From NCBI GenBank assembly GCA_014324115.1, contig JACOMS010000008.1:1119-49432 (forward strand): a stretch of DNA of 48,314 nt, given 5' to 3'. Of the stretch, positions 17,232 to 25,202 are shown one piece after another (within the stretch, counting starts at the first letter, position 1; each line of letters starts with the position of its first letter). The position numbers were made by a program, and so were the translations under genes. The DNA is from Hyphomonadaceae bacterium (GTDB lineage: Bacteria; Pseudomonadota; Alphaproteobacteria; Caulobacterales; Maricaulaceae). Below the pieces are notes generated by a model that was not told the DNA's origin, made no database searches, and saw only the letters and a program-made list of their open reading frames with translations.

Positions 17232-18281
17232 ATGACCCAAAAACTCACAATCATCCGCCCCGACGATTGGCATGTGCATCTGCGTGACGGCGACATGCTC
17301 AAAGCCATCGTCGGTTACACGGCCCGGCAATTTGCCCGCGCCATTGTGATGCCTAACCTGACGGTGCCTGTAACAACGACTGCAATCGCACAAAATTATC
17401 GCAACCGGATATTGGCGGCTGTACCGGAGGACTTGAAACTTGAACCTCTCATGACCTGTTATTTAACAGACAGGACGGATGCCGGAGATATTCGCCGGGG
17501 ATTTGACGACGGCATTTATACAGCCGGCAAGTTCTATCCCGCCAATGTAACGACCAATTCCGCCCATGGCGTAGCGGATATCCGGAATATCTACAGTGCC
17601 TTGGACTCCATGCAGGATATAGGTATGCCGCTACTCGTCCACGGTGAGGTTACGGATGCCGGGATCGACATTTTTGATCGCGAAGCCATGTTTATTGAGT
17701 GCATCCTAAAGCGCGTCATTGCCGATTTTCCGGACCTCAAAATCGTCTTTGAACACATCACCACCAGGGATGCAGCTGATTTCATCATGGAAAGCGGGCC
17801 GAACATCGCGGCGACCATCACACCGCATCATCTGGAATTTAACCGCAACACCATTTTTCAGGGTGGTATTCGCCCGCATTATTATTGCCTGCCTATTGCC
17901 AAGCGGGAAATTCATCGTCTGGTTCTGCGCCAAGCCGCCACATCAGGATCATCAAAATTTTTCCTCGGTACAGACTCGGCTCCGCACACCGTCGGAGCCA
18001 AGGAATCCAGTTGTGGTTGCGCTGGATTGTTCAACGCATCTTGCGCTCTACAATCCTATCTCAAGACATTTGAAGAGGAAGGCGCACTGGACAGGTTCGA
18101 AGCCTTCGCTTCGCTCAACGGTCCGAAATTTTACAACCTTCCCGTCAACAAAGAAAAAATCACACTCGAAAAATCCGGCGACACGATTCCAAACACCATT
18201 CCAGTCAGCGATACATATATTGTGCCGTTTCATGCGGGTGAAACCCTGGCGTGGAAGCTGGACACCTCCATCAACGTTTGA
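17232..18281 (+). CDS. pyrC: Dihydroorotase (PyrC type)
   Basis: It closes N-carbamoyl-aspartate to dihydroorotate, step three of pyrimidine synthesis. The 349-residue product has the binuclear metal site: RPDDWHVHLRDG (His-x-His), the lysine in AGKFYPANVTTNSAHG, HGEVT, FEHITT, and the Asp in GTDSAPH. I chose the ATG at 17232 (MTQKLTI). Oddity: codons 18258-18278 encode LDTSINV and the TGA follows, all within the end of a type A IS element. The native C-terminus after AWK has been replaced, as in secB. The active site is upstream and intact. Confidence 0.93.
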   Translation: MTQKLTIIRPDDWHVHLRDGDMLKAIVGYTARQFARAIVMPNLTVPVTTTAIAQNYRNRILAAVPEDLKLEPLMTCYLTDRTDAGDIRRGFDDGIYTAGKFYPANVTTNSAHGVADIRNIYSALDSMQDIGMPLLVHGEVTDAGIDIFDREAMFIECILKRVIADFPDLKIVFEHITTRDAADFIMESGPNIAATITPHHLEFNRNTIFQGGIRPHYYCLPIAKREIHRLVLRQAATSGSSKFFLGTDSAPHTVGAKESSCGCAGLFNASCALQSYLKTFEEEGALDRFEAFASLNGPKFYNLPVNKEKITLEKSGDTIPNTIPVSDTYIVPFHAGETLAWKLDTSINV

Positions 18282-18359
18282 CTTTGATTTAGTTTCGAGT
18301 GATTTCAGTCAGGGGTCTGGTTGTGCGCCCTGCATGGCGCCCATTTTGGGGCGTTCTGG
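18258..18359 (-). mobile_element. Type A IS right-end fragment at the 3' end of pyrC
   Basis: It starts with CTGGACACCTCCATCAACG and continues through the GTGATTTCAGTCAGG and GCGCCCTGCATGGCGCC blocks shared with 11559-11660 and, on the other strand, 540-651. The transposase is gone. It breaks off at GTTCTGG (CTGG at 18356-18359), where the intact tail has CTAG, and a type B tip follows directly. Confidence 0.78.
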
Positions 18360-18376
18360 GGTCAGGACCTATCAAT
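18360..18376 (+). mobile_element. 17-base tip of a type B IS5-family element
   Basis: GGTCAGGACCTATCAAT differs by one base from the first 17 bases of the element starting at 48220. It sits where the type A tail would have CTAG, so a type B element probably inserted into the type A tail and then lost everything except its tip. Confidence 0.65.
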
Positions 18377-18600
18377 TGTCACATCCCGCAAGGTGGTATG
18401 GCTTTTTTATGAATAGCTGCGGGTTTGTTCTTTACCGTTCTTTCATGGCCAGCAAGGGGGGTTGTTTCCCAGAGCTGATTGGGGAAGCTATTGGTTGTAT
18501 AACCAGACATAGCGTTGGAGTGTCGCCTCCATTTCCTCACCGGATCGGAAGTGATGGCTTTGGTGTTGGTCGTCGAATATCTAACGCGCCTGTAAATCCG
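18377..18600 (-). pseudogene. IS481-family transposase relic
   Basis: It begins with the IS481 terminus TGTCACATCCCG at 18377. The reverse strand then encodes, in broken frames, the C-terminal part of the same transposase type as at 12096-12920: SDPVRKWRRHSNAMSGYTTN in one frame, matching the FRSGEEMEATLERYV block in another. Similarity fades near 18600. No target duplication was found on the far side. Confidence 0.7.
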
Positions 18601-18813
18601 GACCGGGTTCCGGGCATTGTTCGAAGACGAGATACAAGGCCGCTTTATAGACGAATTATCCATAGCGGGTGTGACACGTCCCGGAACACCGGTCGGCGAC
18701 CATATAATCCGTAAAAAAAACATAAAAACTTCGCACAAGAGCCAAGGGACAGTTCCTTGATTCCTGATTTGTGCTTAAAAGGAGTGCCAGCCGATACCGA
18801 AGGAAAATAAATC
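18601..18813. other. Intergenic region upstream of the restriction-modification pair
   Basis: No gene recognised. It probably holds the promoter of the methyltransferase gene. Purine-rich AAAAGGAG (about 18778) and GAAGGAAAA (about 18799) precede the start codon at 18814. Confidence 0.4.
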
Positions 18814-19686
18814 GTGAATATGGGAACAGTGATACCACACCTTGGCCTTGAGAAATACGTTGACGCGGTGATGGAGGCTCAGGAAAACTTGGATTTTATG
18901 AATGGACTGGATGACGGATCCGTGAAACTCATTGTTACATCGCCCCCTTACAATATAGGTAAATGTTATGAAAAACGGTCGTCACTGGATCAATATGTCA
19001 AGGATCAGATAAAAGTAATCTCGGAGTGTGTCCGTCTTTTGCATCCGAAAGGTTCTATGTGTTGGCAGGTCGGAAACCACATTCACAAGGGTGAAATTTT
19101 TCCCCTGGATTTGGTGTTGTACGATCTTTTCAAGGATGAAGGCCTTAAGCTCCGAAACCGGATTGTCTGGCACTTCGGGCATGGCTTGCATTGCACCAAA
19201 CGGTTCTCCGGCCGCTACGAAATGATAATGTGGTTCACGAAGGGTGAGGATTACACATTTAATCTGGATCCTGTCCGGGTTCCGTCGAAGTATCCTCAAA
19301 AGAAGTATTACAAAGGACCCAAGGCGGGGCAACTATCGGGTCATCCGTTGGGAAAAAACCCCAGTGACGTTTGGGTATTCCCCAATGTCAAGAACAATCA
19401 TGTCGAAAAAACAATTCACCCCTGTCAATTCCCCGTAGAGCTTGTTGAGCGTCTGGTTTTGTCGATGACTGATGAAGGGGATCGGGTTTTTGATCCCTAT
19501 ATGGGTGCGGGTTCGTCGGTTGTTGCCGCCCTCAAGCATGGTCGTGAGGGGTATGGGTGTGATGTAGTGAAGGAGTATGTGGATATTGCGTGGGAGCGTG
19601 TTGATGCGCTTCGGGCAGGGACACTGAAAACCCGCCCCATGGATAAACCGGTCTACGATCCGGGCAAGAAAAATGGAGGCCACTAG
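18814..19686 (+). CDS. DNA methyltransferase of a BstYI-like system (beta class)
   Basis: A 290-residue SAM-dependent DNA methyltransferase. Catalytic motif IV TSPPYNIG lies at about residues 43-50. The SAM-binding motif I, VFDPYMGAGSSVVAALKHG, is near the C-terminus, so the order is beta class. SPPY is common in N4-cytosine enzymes, while N6-adenine enzymes more often have DPPY, so N4-cytosine is the better guess. The start is GTG at 18814 or ATG at 18820. The stop TAG touches the endonuclease ATG (TAGATG), implying coupled translation. The partner suggests RGATCY as the target, which is inference. Confidence 0.85.
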   Translation: MNMGTVIPHLGLEKYVDAVMEAQENLDFMNGLDDGSVKLIVTSPPYNIGKCYEKRSSLDQYVKDQIKVISECVRLLHPKGSMCWQVGNHIHKGEIFPLDLVLYDLFKDEGLKLRNRIVWHFGHGLHCTKRFSGRYEMIMWFTKGEDYTFNLDPVRVPSKYPQKKYYKGPKAGQLSGHPLGKNPSDVWVFPNVKNNHVEKTIHPCQFPVELVERLVLSMTDEGDRVFDPYMGAGSSVVAALKHGREGYGCDVVKEYVDIAWERVDALRAGTLKTRPMDKPVYDPGKKNGGH

Positions 19687-20273
19687 ATGCGAACTATTGC
19701 GTATTACTCACACCTGAACGGCTTTGAGTATCTCATGGTTCACAAACCCGCTCTATGGGAGGAAATACAGCGCAATTCAAGACAAAGGTTTCCCGGGAAA
19801 AAACTATGGCCGGCAGGAAGTTGTATGCCCCTATTGAGATGAATAAGGCCATGGATAAGGAGTTTCAGGCGCGGGGCTGGAAGGAGTCCAGAACGTCATA
19901 CTGGGTGACGAAAGATGCGAATCTGATCCGCAAAACCATGACGATGGACGCTGCAGATCAGAAAAAAGAAATTGAAGCAAGGGGTCAAATTCCGATATAC
20001 TCATATAACCGGACTGATTTTGTGAAGGACCGGATCGCGGTTGAGGTTCAATTTGGTAAATATTCGTTTGTCGCCTTTGATCTTTTCGTGAAGCACATGG
20101 CGTTTTTTATTGGTGATGTGATTGATCTGGGTATTGAAATTTTACCTATGAAAGAATTTCAGGCCGAAATGTCGTCCGGCCCGGGCTATTATGAGGGTGA
20201 GCTCTACAATCTGATCCGTCAGGGTAGGGGTGTCCCTGCTGTCCCTTTGGTCATGATCGGGATTGCGCCGTAG
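19687..20273 (+). pseudogene. BstYI/BglII-like type II restriction endonuclease, frameshifted
   Basis: The ATG at 19687 opens a frame encoding YYSHLNGFEYLMVH and ALWEEIQ, which matches the BstYI N-terminus as I remember it but stops at 19842. The rest (LYAPIEMNKAMDKEFQARGW onward) is in another frame, readable from ATG 19755 or 19806 to 20273. The catalytic core is intact: TDFVKDRIAVEVQFGKYSFV has the D-x9-E-x-Q arrangement of BstYI/BglII, and the C-terminal YEGELYNLIRQGRGVPAVPL block is preserved. A small deletion near 19770-19800 would explain the frameshift and missing residues. Either the enzyme is dead, a truncated form is made, or the base calls are wrong here. Confidence 0.78.
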
Positions 20274-20371
20274 GAACGACATGCCCCGATATCGGGTTTT
20301 TTGTGCCACTGCGGCAAATGCGGTTGGGGACACTTCTGAACCCCGACCCGTTCCGGGCATCTACCGGAATT

Positions 20372-20818
20372 TTACGGTAAAGGTTCCCGGCAGGCGGGCC
20401 AGGCGCTGACAGCCTCCGCTTCAGCCTTGATCCGTGCGATCATGGCGCGGAGGCCGTTGGAGCGTTGGGAAGAAAGATGTTCGAGCAATCCGAGTCGTGA
20501 CAGGATGGGTTCAGCGTCAGTGTCGGTAATTTTCCTGGCCGTTTGACCGGAATAAATTGTCAAGACTATTGCGACCAAGCCTTTGACAATGTGGGCGTCA
20601 CTGTCTCCGCGAAAGGTGAGGGTCTCGCCTTCACGCCGGGTCACCAACCAAACCTGGCTGGCGCAGCCTTTGACCTTGTTTTCCGGTATTTTGTCACCCG
20701 GGCTCAGCGGTGCCATATTTTTGCCCAGGTCAATAACGTGCATGTATCGCGACTCCCAATTATCAAGAAAGGCAAAATCATCGATCATGTCCTGCAAATT
20801 TTGTGTCGTCATACGCAT
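20372..20818 (-). CDS. sufE: SufE-family sulfur acceptor protein
   Basis: SufE accepts persulfide sulfur from the cysteine desulfurase SufS and delivers it to the Fe-S scaffold. The 148-residue product has the family's early block FAFLDNWESRYMHVIDLG and the catalytic cysteine in NKVKGCASQVWLV (about residue 52). The C-terminus RSNGLRAMIARIKAEA is typical. The rest of the suf operon is not in the window; solitary sufE genes are common in alphaproteobacteria. Confidence 0.92.
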   Translation of the reverse strand: MRMTTQNLQDMIDDFAFLDNWESRYMHVIDLGKNMAPLSPGDKIPENKVKGCASQVWLVTRREGETLTFRGDSDAHIVKGLVAIVLTIYSGQTARKITDTDAEPILSRLGLLEHLSSQRSNGLRAMIARIKAEAEAVSAWPACREPLP

Positions 20819-20931
20819 CAGATAAAGTCGGCACCGATGAGGTGCAAGGCGATGAAAAAAGGTGAAAAATTAACTTCCCGGTTTTACGTGAGAGTTTTTA
20901 CCCCGCCATGATATTAACGTGGATTTGTTCT

Positions 20932-21700
20932 GGAGGTGACCATAACCACCACGCGCCAGCACAACGGATTACTGATCTCCGGTATCACCCTTGGTTGTCT
21001 CTTGCCATTGTTGCCTGTCTGGGGATTGCTTTTGTATCCGAGGCCGCATTATTTCTTTGTGCGCCCGCCGTCGCGGCGATGTTTGAGAGGGAAAAGGTCA
21101 TCAAAGCCTTGATCCTGGCCGTTACCTTTGCATCGCCGGTTTATTATGCCGTTCAGAGTGGAAATTTAATTGTTGAATCTGTTGCCTCGACTACCCAGTC
21201 GGACTGGGGGCGGAAGGCAGGTATAAGACTGTTGCGAATTTATTCGGATTCGCCAAGCCTCTTCCAGTTTCCGATCCGACAGAGAATGCCATTGGCCGGG
21301 CAAAAGAACACGCAGCATCAAATCCACGTCATAACCCGACCGGCCAAGCTGCGAACGAACCTTGCCCACCTTCCAGCCAGCGCGACGCCAATCAATGCCC
21401 CAACCTTGCGCAGCATATTGTCCGACGCAACACGCTCCGGGAGCAAACTCATAAACAAGTCCATGCAAGCCTCCAGTCAGATGCTATCGTTGAAGCCAAT
21501 CGTACCTCATTAAACAACAACAAAATACCCTCAACATGCGCAATTTCGCAACAACCTTGTAATGGTGGTCCCGGTCTCGCACTTGTGAAGTCTCTCACCG
21601 AATTGCATTCCTGCCGATTCACCCTCACCGGCCAGCCCGATAAAGGTACGACGGCCAATATCTATCTGCCGTTAAAACGCAAATCCAGAGCATCCTGACC
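20932..21700 (+). pseudogene. Relic of a membrane sensor histidine kinase
   Basis: The first part (to about 21180) encodes two hydrophobic helices, SLAIVACLGIAFVSEAALFL and KALILAVTFASPVYYAV. The frame then shifts. A separate open frame (about 21185-21700) ends in GGPGLALVKSLTELH and DKGTTANIYLPLKR, recognisable as the G2 box and C-terminus of a HATPase domain. Normal forms read G-x-G-L-G-L and P-G-K-G-T; here several glycines are altered. The dimerisation domain with its phospho-acceptor His and the N box were not found, so the kinase is gutted. The middle of the second frame has no recognisable domain. Confidence 0.55.
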
Positions 21701-21785
21701 CGGACTTTCATAACTGTTGATTTGACTATCCACGCCAATCACACTATGAACGCGTCTGTCAATGCCGCCTGATTTGAAAAACGCC

Positions 21786-22745
21786 ATGCAACGCTTTGTT
21801 TTGACGGGTCTGGTTGTGCTCGTCTTGGGATGTGATTCTGTTGACCGAGTTCAATCGTCTGAGTCTGGACATACGTACCAAGTCTATTTTCTTGGAGGGC
21901 AGTCCAATATGGACGGCTATGGATATGTATCAGGGTTGCCGAACGCATGGGCCAAAACACAACACGATATCCCAATATTTCACGGGAAAACCGTTGAGGA
22001 TGGAAAATCCGGCGGTGGAGTCGGTTTGTGGAGTCCTCTGGTTCCAGGACATGGCTTCGGTTTTGATACGGACGGGGTTCAAAATAAATACTCAGACCGG
22101 TTTGGGCCCGAGATAACATTCGCTCTGACAATGGCTGAAACCAGTCCTGATAACCGTGTCGCACTCATCAAATTTGCTCGCGGTGGAACGGGGCTTGTAG
22201 ATGGCGTATCCGCTTATGGATCCTGGGACCCGGATTATGCCAGTGGCAATCGCCGCAACCAGTATGATAATGCGCTGACGTCCATAGCCATTGCCATGCA
22301 GACCCGTGACATAGACGGCGATGGTCGTGAGGACAGATTGATACCTGCTGGCATTGTCTGGATGCAGGGTGAGGCTGATGCCTTTGACAATCTGCCTGCT
22401 GCCACTCATTATGCAGATAACTTAAAACGGCTGATGGACTTGTTACGTGCGGCCCTGCGTGCCGATGGTCTGCCGGTTGTGATTGGGCAGATTGCAGACT
22501 CAGGCAAAACCCCTGATACCCGGGTCATGTCGTACGCCGGGGAAGTGCAGCAGGGGCAGCGGGATTTCGTGACTTCTGATCCCTGCGCTGCTTTGGTTAC
22601 GAATACGCAATTTTTCGAATTTTTACCTGATAAATGGCACTACACCTCTGACGGTTATATAGAGTTGGGAACCGCTTTTGCCGAAAGCATGCTGGATCTG
22701 CAAAAGCGTTGTCCGGCGCCGCAGATTGACGATTCCGGTCCATGA
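21786..22745 (+). CDS. SASA/DUF303-type carbohydrate esterase lipoprotein
   Basis: A 319-residue protein starting with a lipoprotein signal (lipobox VLGC near residue 16 from the ATG at 21786). The SGNH-like fold shows FLGGQSNMDGYG (nucleophile Ser), IKFARGGTG, the GIVWMQGEADAF block, and DKWHYTSDGYIELG with the C-terminal His. These match the sialate O-acetylesterase/acetylxylan-esterase (CE6-like) family. It probably removes acetyl groups from a sugar at the envelope; the substrate is not evident. It stands alone. Confidence 0.8.
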   Translation: MQRFVLTGLVVLVLGCDSVDRVQSSESGHTYQVYFLGGQSNMDGYGYVSGLPNAWAKTQHDIPIFHGKTVEDGKSGGGVGLWSPLVPGHGFGFDTDGVQNKYSDRFGPEITFALTMAETSPDNRVALIKFARGGTGLVDGVSAYGSWDPDYASGNRRNQYDNALTSIAIAMQTRDIDGDGREDRLIPAGIVWMQGEADAFDNLPAATHYADNLKRLMDLLRAALRADGLPVVIGQIADSGKTPDTRVMSYAGEVQQGQRDFVTSDPCAALVTNTQFFEFLPDKWHYTSDGYIELGTAFAESMLDLQKRCPAPQIDDSGP

Positions 22746-23092
22746 TACGCCGCATGTCCAGTCGTGGTACATGGGGGTGAAGGAGGCAATCATCAACGAG
22801 ACAAGCCTCATGGCAGCCATAAGCATCGTGGGTGTTTTCACAGATCAAGATGAACGTTGATCAATATACCGCCCCGGACCTGTGGGGGCGTGGAAATAGA
22901 TGACTGGCGGGGGAAGCACTTTCTGACGGATATTGTAGAGGGGTGAAGCCATGGGTGAAGAGCCTGATAGTAAAACCCGGGTATTATTCAGGCGGACTGA
23001 TAGATGTAACTGCTTATATCTCTGTCTGTAATCCGGGTTTTGCGCCCCGCTGCAGCCTGTGCTATATGGGCTGATGAAAAAGAAAGACGGTT
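22746..23092. other. Intergenic region with an AAAACCCGG inverted repeat
   Basis: About 345 bases with no recognised gene. AAAACCCGG (near 22973) and CCGGGTTTT (near 23034) form an inverted repeat about 50 bases apart. It may be the leader or terminator of neighbouring genes; I cannot tell which. Confidence 0.4.
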
Positions 23093-23296
23093 ATGGACAT
23101 GTCCTTTTCAGGTGAAGCAAAGATACGCTACGGCCCGGCGGACTTTACCATTGTATCGCCGGGTGCCTATGTCGTCTGTGCCGTGACAGGCGAAAGGATC
23201 AGGGTCGAAAACCTGCGCTACTGGAATCACGAACGGCAGGAAGCCTATAAGGATGCGGCGGCGTCTCTGGAAGGTTTTATAAGGGCGGGGCCATGA
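23093..23296 (+). CDS. DUF2093 family small protein
   Basis: A 67-residue protein with the DUF2093 pattern: AKIRYGPADFTIVSPGAYVVCAVTG in part (residues 9-33) and LRYWNHERQEAYKDA. It is conserved in alphaproteobacteria and of unknown function. Its stop overlaps the start of the M23 peptidase gene by four bases (ATGA), so the two are translated together. Confidence 0.85.
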   Translation: MDMSFSGEAKIRYGPADFTIVSPGAYVVCAVTGERIRVENLRYWNHERQEAYKDAAASLEGFIRAGP

Positions 23297-24216
23297 TGCA
23301 AGGTCTTCTTTTTGTCCTTGCCGCGCTTGCGGGGCTCGTGTTGATCGTGAATTTTTCACGAGTCGAGACACCACAGATTGCACCCATGTCAGGAGCGTGT
23401 CACAGCAAGCAGGAGTGCCGCGCTCATTTTGATCAGCTTGAAAAGGAACAGCGTCCATTGGAATGCCAAGGTATCCCCAAGCAGGGCGGTGCCGTAATTT
23501 GCCGGACATTGCCGAATGAAAAAGTCAAAATCGCTCGCTCGGAAACAGAGTATCACCATGAAGAAGCCGACAGGCTTGGAAAAATTATCGTTGGCTTTGA
23601 TCGGGATGAAAAACGCACAACCCTCTCGATTGAGGGAACAACACCGGTGGAATACACCTTCACACCCCGCCAATACGACCTCTCGCGCATAAACGGTTTA
23701 CCACCGTCCCGGGTGTCGACTTTTACCGAGGCTCAACTCGGGAAAATCCGCGAAAGCTCGGCGAAAAAATCCAGGGGATTTAACAGCCGGGTTGAGGAAA
23801 TCGGGTTCAGGGACGGTTTTGAAATTCCCATCAGGGCTGACTACGTCAAGACCACGAACTGGGGTGCGCAACGTGTCCTGAATGGCGAGCTGAAGAGGCC
23901 GCACTACGGGGTTGATCTTGCCGCACCGCTCGGCACACCGATTCATGCACCTGCTGACGGGATTGTCTCACTTGCCGATGATGATCTCTACTTTGAAGGC
24001 GCGATGGTGTTGCTGGACCACGGGCAGGGGCTGATTTCCATGTATTTGCATGTGAATGACATTCTGGTCGAAGACGGACAGGCTGTGAAACAGGGTGAGC
24101 AGATCGCCGGTGTCGGGTCAAAAGGCCGCTCGACGGGGCCACATTTGTGCTGGCGTTTGAAATGGCGCGACCGTAACCTTGATCCCATGCTTATGACTGA
24201 ATGGCCGCGTAACTGA
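23293..24216 (+). CDS. M23-family peptidoglycan endopeptidase
   Basis: A 307-residue protein with an N-terminal membrane anchor or signal (about residues 3-17), a linker with a Cys pair, and a C-terminal M23/LytM domain (about 190-300). The zinc ligands are visible: H and D in HYGVDLAAPLGTPI, then HGQGLISMYLHVN and GPHLCWRL. Such enzymes cut peptidoglycan cross-links in the periplasm. It is coupled to DUF2093 and convergent with lpxL. Confidence 0.88.
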   Translation: MMQGLLFVLAALAGLVLIVNFSRVETPQIAPMSGACHSKQECRAHFDQLEKEQRPLECQGIPKQGGAVICRTLPNEKVKIARSETEYHHEEADRLGKIIVGFDRDEKRTTLSIEGTTPVEYTFTPRQYDLSRINGLPPSRVSTFTEAQLGKIRESSAKKSRGFNSRVEEIGFRDGFEIPIRADYVKTTNWGAQRVLNGELKRPHYGVDLAAPLGTPIHAPADGIVSLADDDLYFEGAMVLLDHGQGLISMYLHVNDILVEDGQAVKQGEQIAGVGSKGRSTGPHLCWRLKWRDRNLDPMLMTEWPRN

Positions 24217-24296
24217 TCATACCGAACCTGGAAAAATCATATCAGTGGAAATACCCAGGATGAGCGTTATCACAGGTAATTTACGTTTCGGCGAAC

Positions 24297-25202
24297 CTAA
24301 CGGTAGTGATTTTTTGGCCAGCGCCGGTGTATCCAGAACCATTGATCCGGATTTTCGCGAATGCGATCCTCCATAAAATTTGTGATGAGGCGGACGCCGT
24401 TTTCAACGTCCTGGGTTTTGTTGCCTGTGTCTTCCAGCTGAATCGGGTCGTGCACGGTGACTGTAAACAGTGCCTTGTCCCGGGTCACAGACAGGGGCAG
24501 AAGTGGGGCACCGGATTTCAATGCCAGCCGCGCCGGGCCGGGAGCTGTCATGGCGTTGACCCCGAAAAAGGGCACGGACAGCCCTTCATTGAATTTTTGA
24601 TCATTAAGCAGGGCAATCGAATTGCCCTTGTCCAAAGCGTTGAGGAGTTGGCGCGCGCCCTTCCGGCCGGACTTTGGGACGAAGAATTTGGTGCCGTACG
24701 CTTCACGCTGCGTGCGCACACGTGCATCAATATACGGGTTGTTGATTTTGCGGTAGGTAATCTGCACGGGCAGGCCCGATTGGGTCAACACCACTGCAAT
24801 GACTTCCCAGTTGGCGAAATGACCCGTGACAATGACGACGGGTCGATTCGAGTCGATCACAGCTTGCAATTTATCTATACCGAGAACGCGGATACGGCCT
24901 TCCGGTTCGAAAGCTCTCAGGCGGTGAAGGACAGGAAACTCGAAAAAGGTACGGCCCGTATTATTCCATTGTGTCGTGAGCCATGTTCCTGTCTGTTTTT
25001 CATTCGCGTCAGGAAAAGCAAGCTTGAGACCTGTTCGGGCGATGTGATGTTTGGGGGTCAGTGGGCCAAGGAATTCAAAAGCCCATCCGCCAAAAGTGGA
25101 AATTGCGTCAAACGAGAACGGTTTGAGCAAGATGCAGACGATGTCATAGGCCAAAGCTTCAAACCGCCAAACCAAATGCCGCGCAAAACCGCCGTCAGCC
25201 AT
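24297..25202 (-). CDS. Lipid A biosynthesis acyltransferase (LpxL/HtrB family)
   Basis: It adds a secondary acyl chain to the Kdo-lipid A precursor at the inner membrane. The catalytic HX4E motif is GHFANWE, followed by RKINNPYIDARV and GPARLALKSGAPLLPL. From the ATG at 25202 the product is 301 residues and overlaps lpxK by eight bases; in-frame starts at 25226 and 25232 exist. The gene ends the block DUF374-waaA-lpxK-lpxL. Acyl chain and position cannot be told from sequence. Confidence 0.9.
   Translation of the reverse strand: MADGGFARHLVWRFEALAYDIVCILLKPFSFDAISTFGGWAFEFLGPLTPKHHIARTGLKLAFPDANEKQTGTWLTTQWNNTGRTFFEFPVLHRLRAFEPEGRIRVLGIDKLQAVIDSNRPVVIVTGHFANWEVIAVVLTQSGLPVQITYRKINNPYIDARVRTQREAYGTKFFVPKSGRKGARQLLNALDKGNSIALLNDQKFNEGLSVPFFGVNAMTAPGPARLALKSGAPLLPLSVTRDKALFTVTVHDPIQLEDTGNKTQDVENGVRLITNFMEDRIRENPDQWFWIHRRWPKNHYR

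Noticed and set aside
20284-20301. CCCGATATCGGG followed by a T-run, as a terminator of the restriction pair
   Set aside because: The perfect palindrome leaves at most a 4-base stem around a 4-base loop, so it is too weak to list as a terminator without structure or transcript data.
20274-20340. Cys-rich peptide (CHCGKCGWGHF) readable after the endonuclease stop
   Set aside because: It has no start codon of its own and only about 20 codons; a zinc-ribbon-like look can arise by chance.
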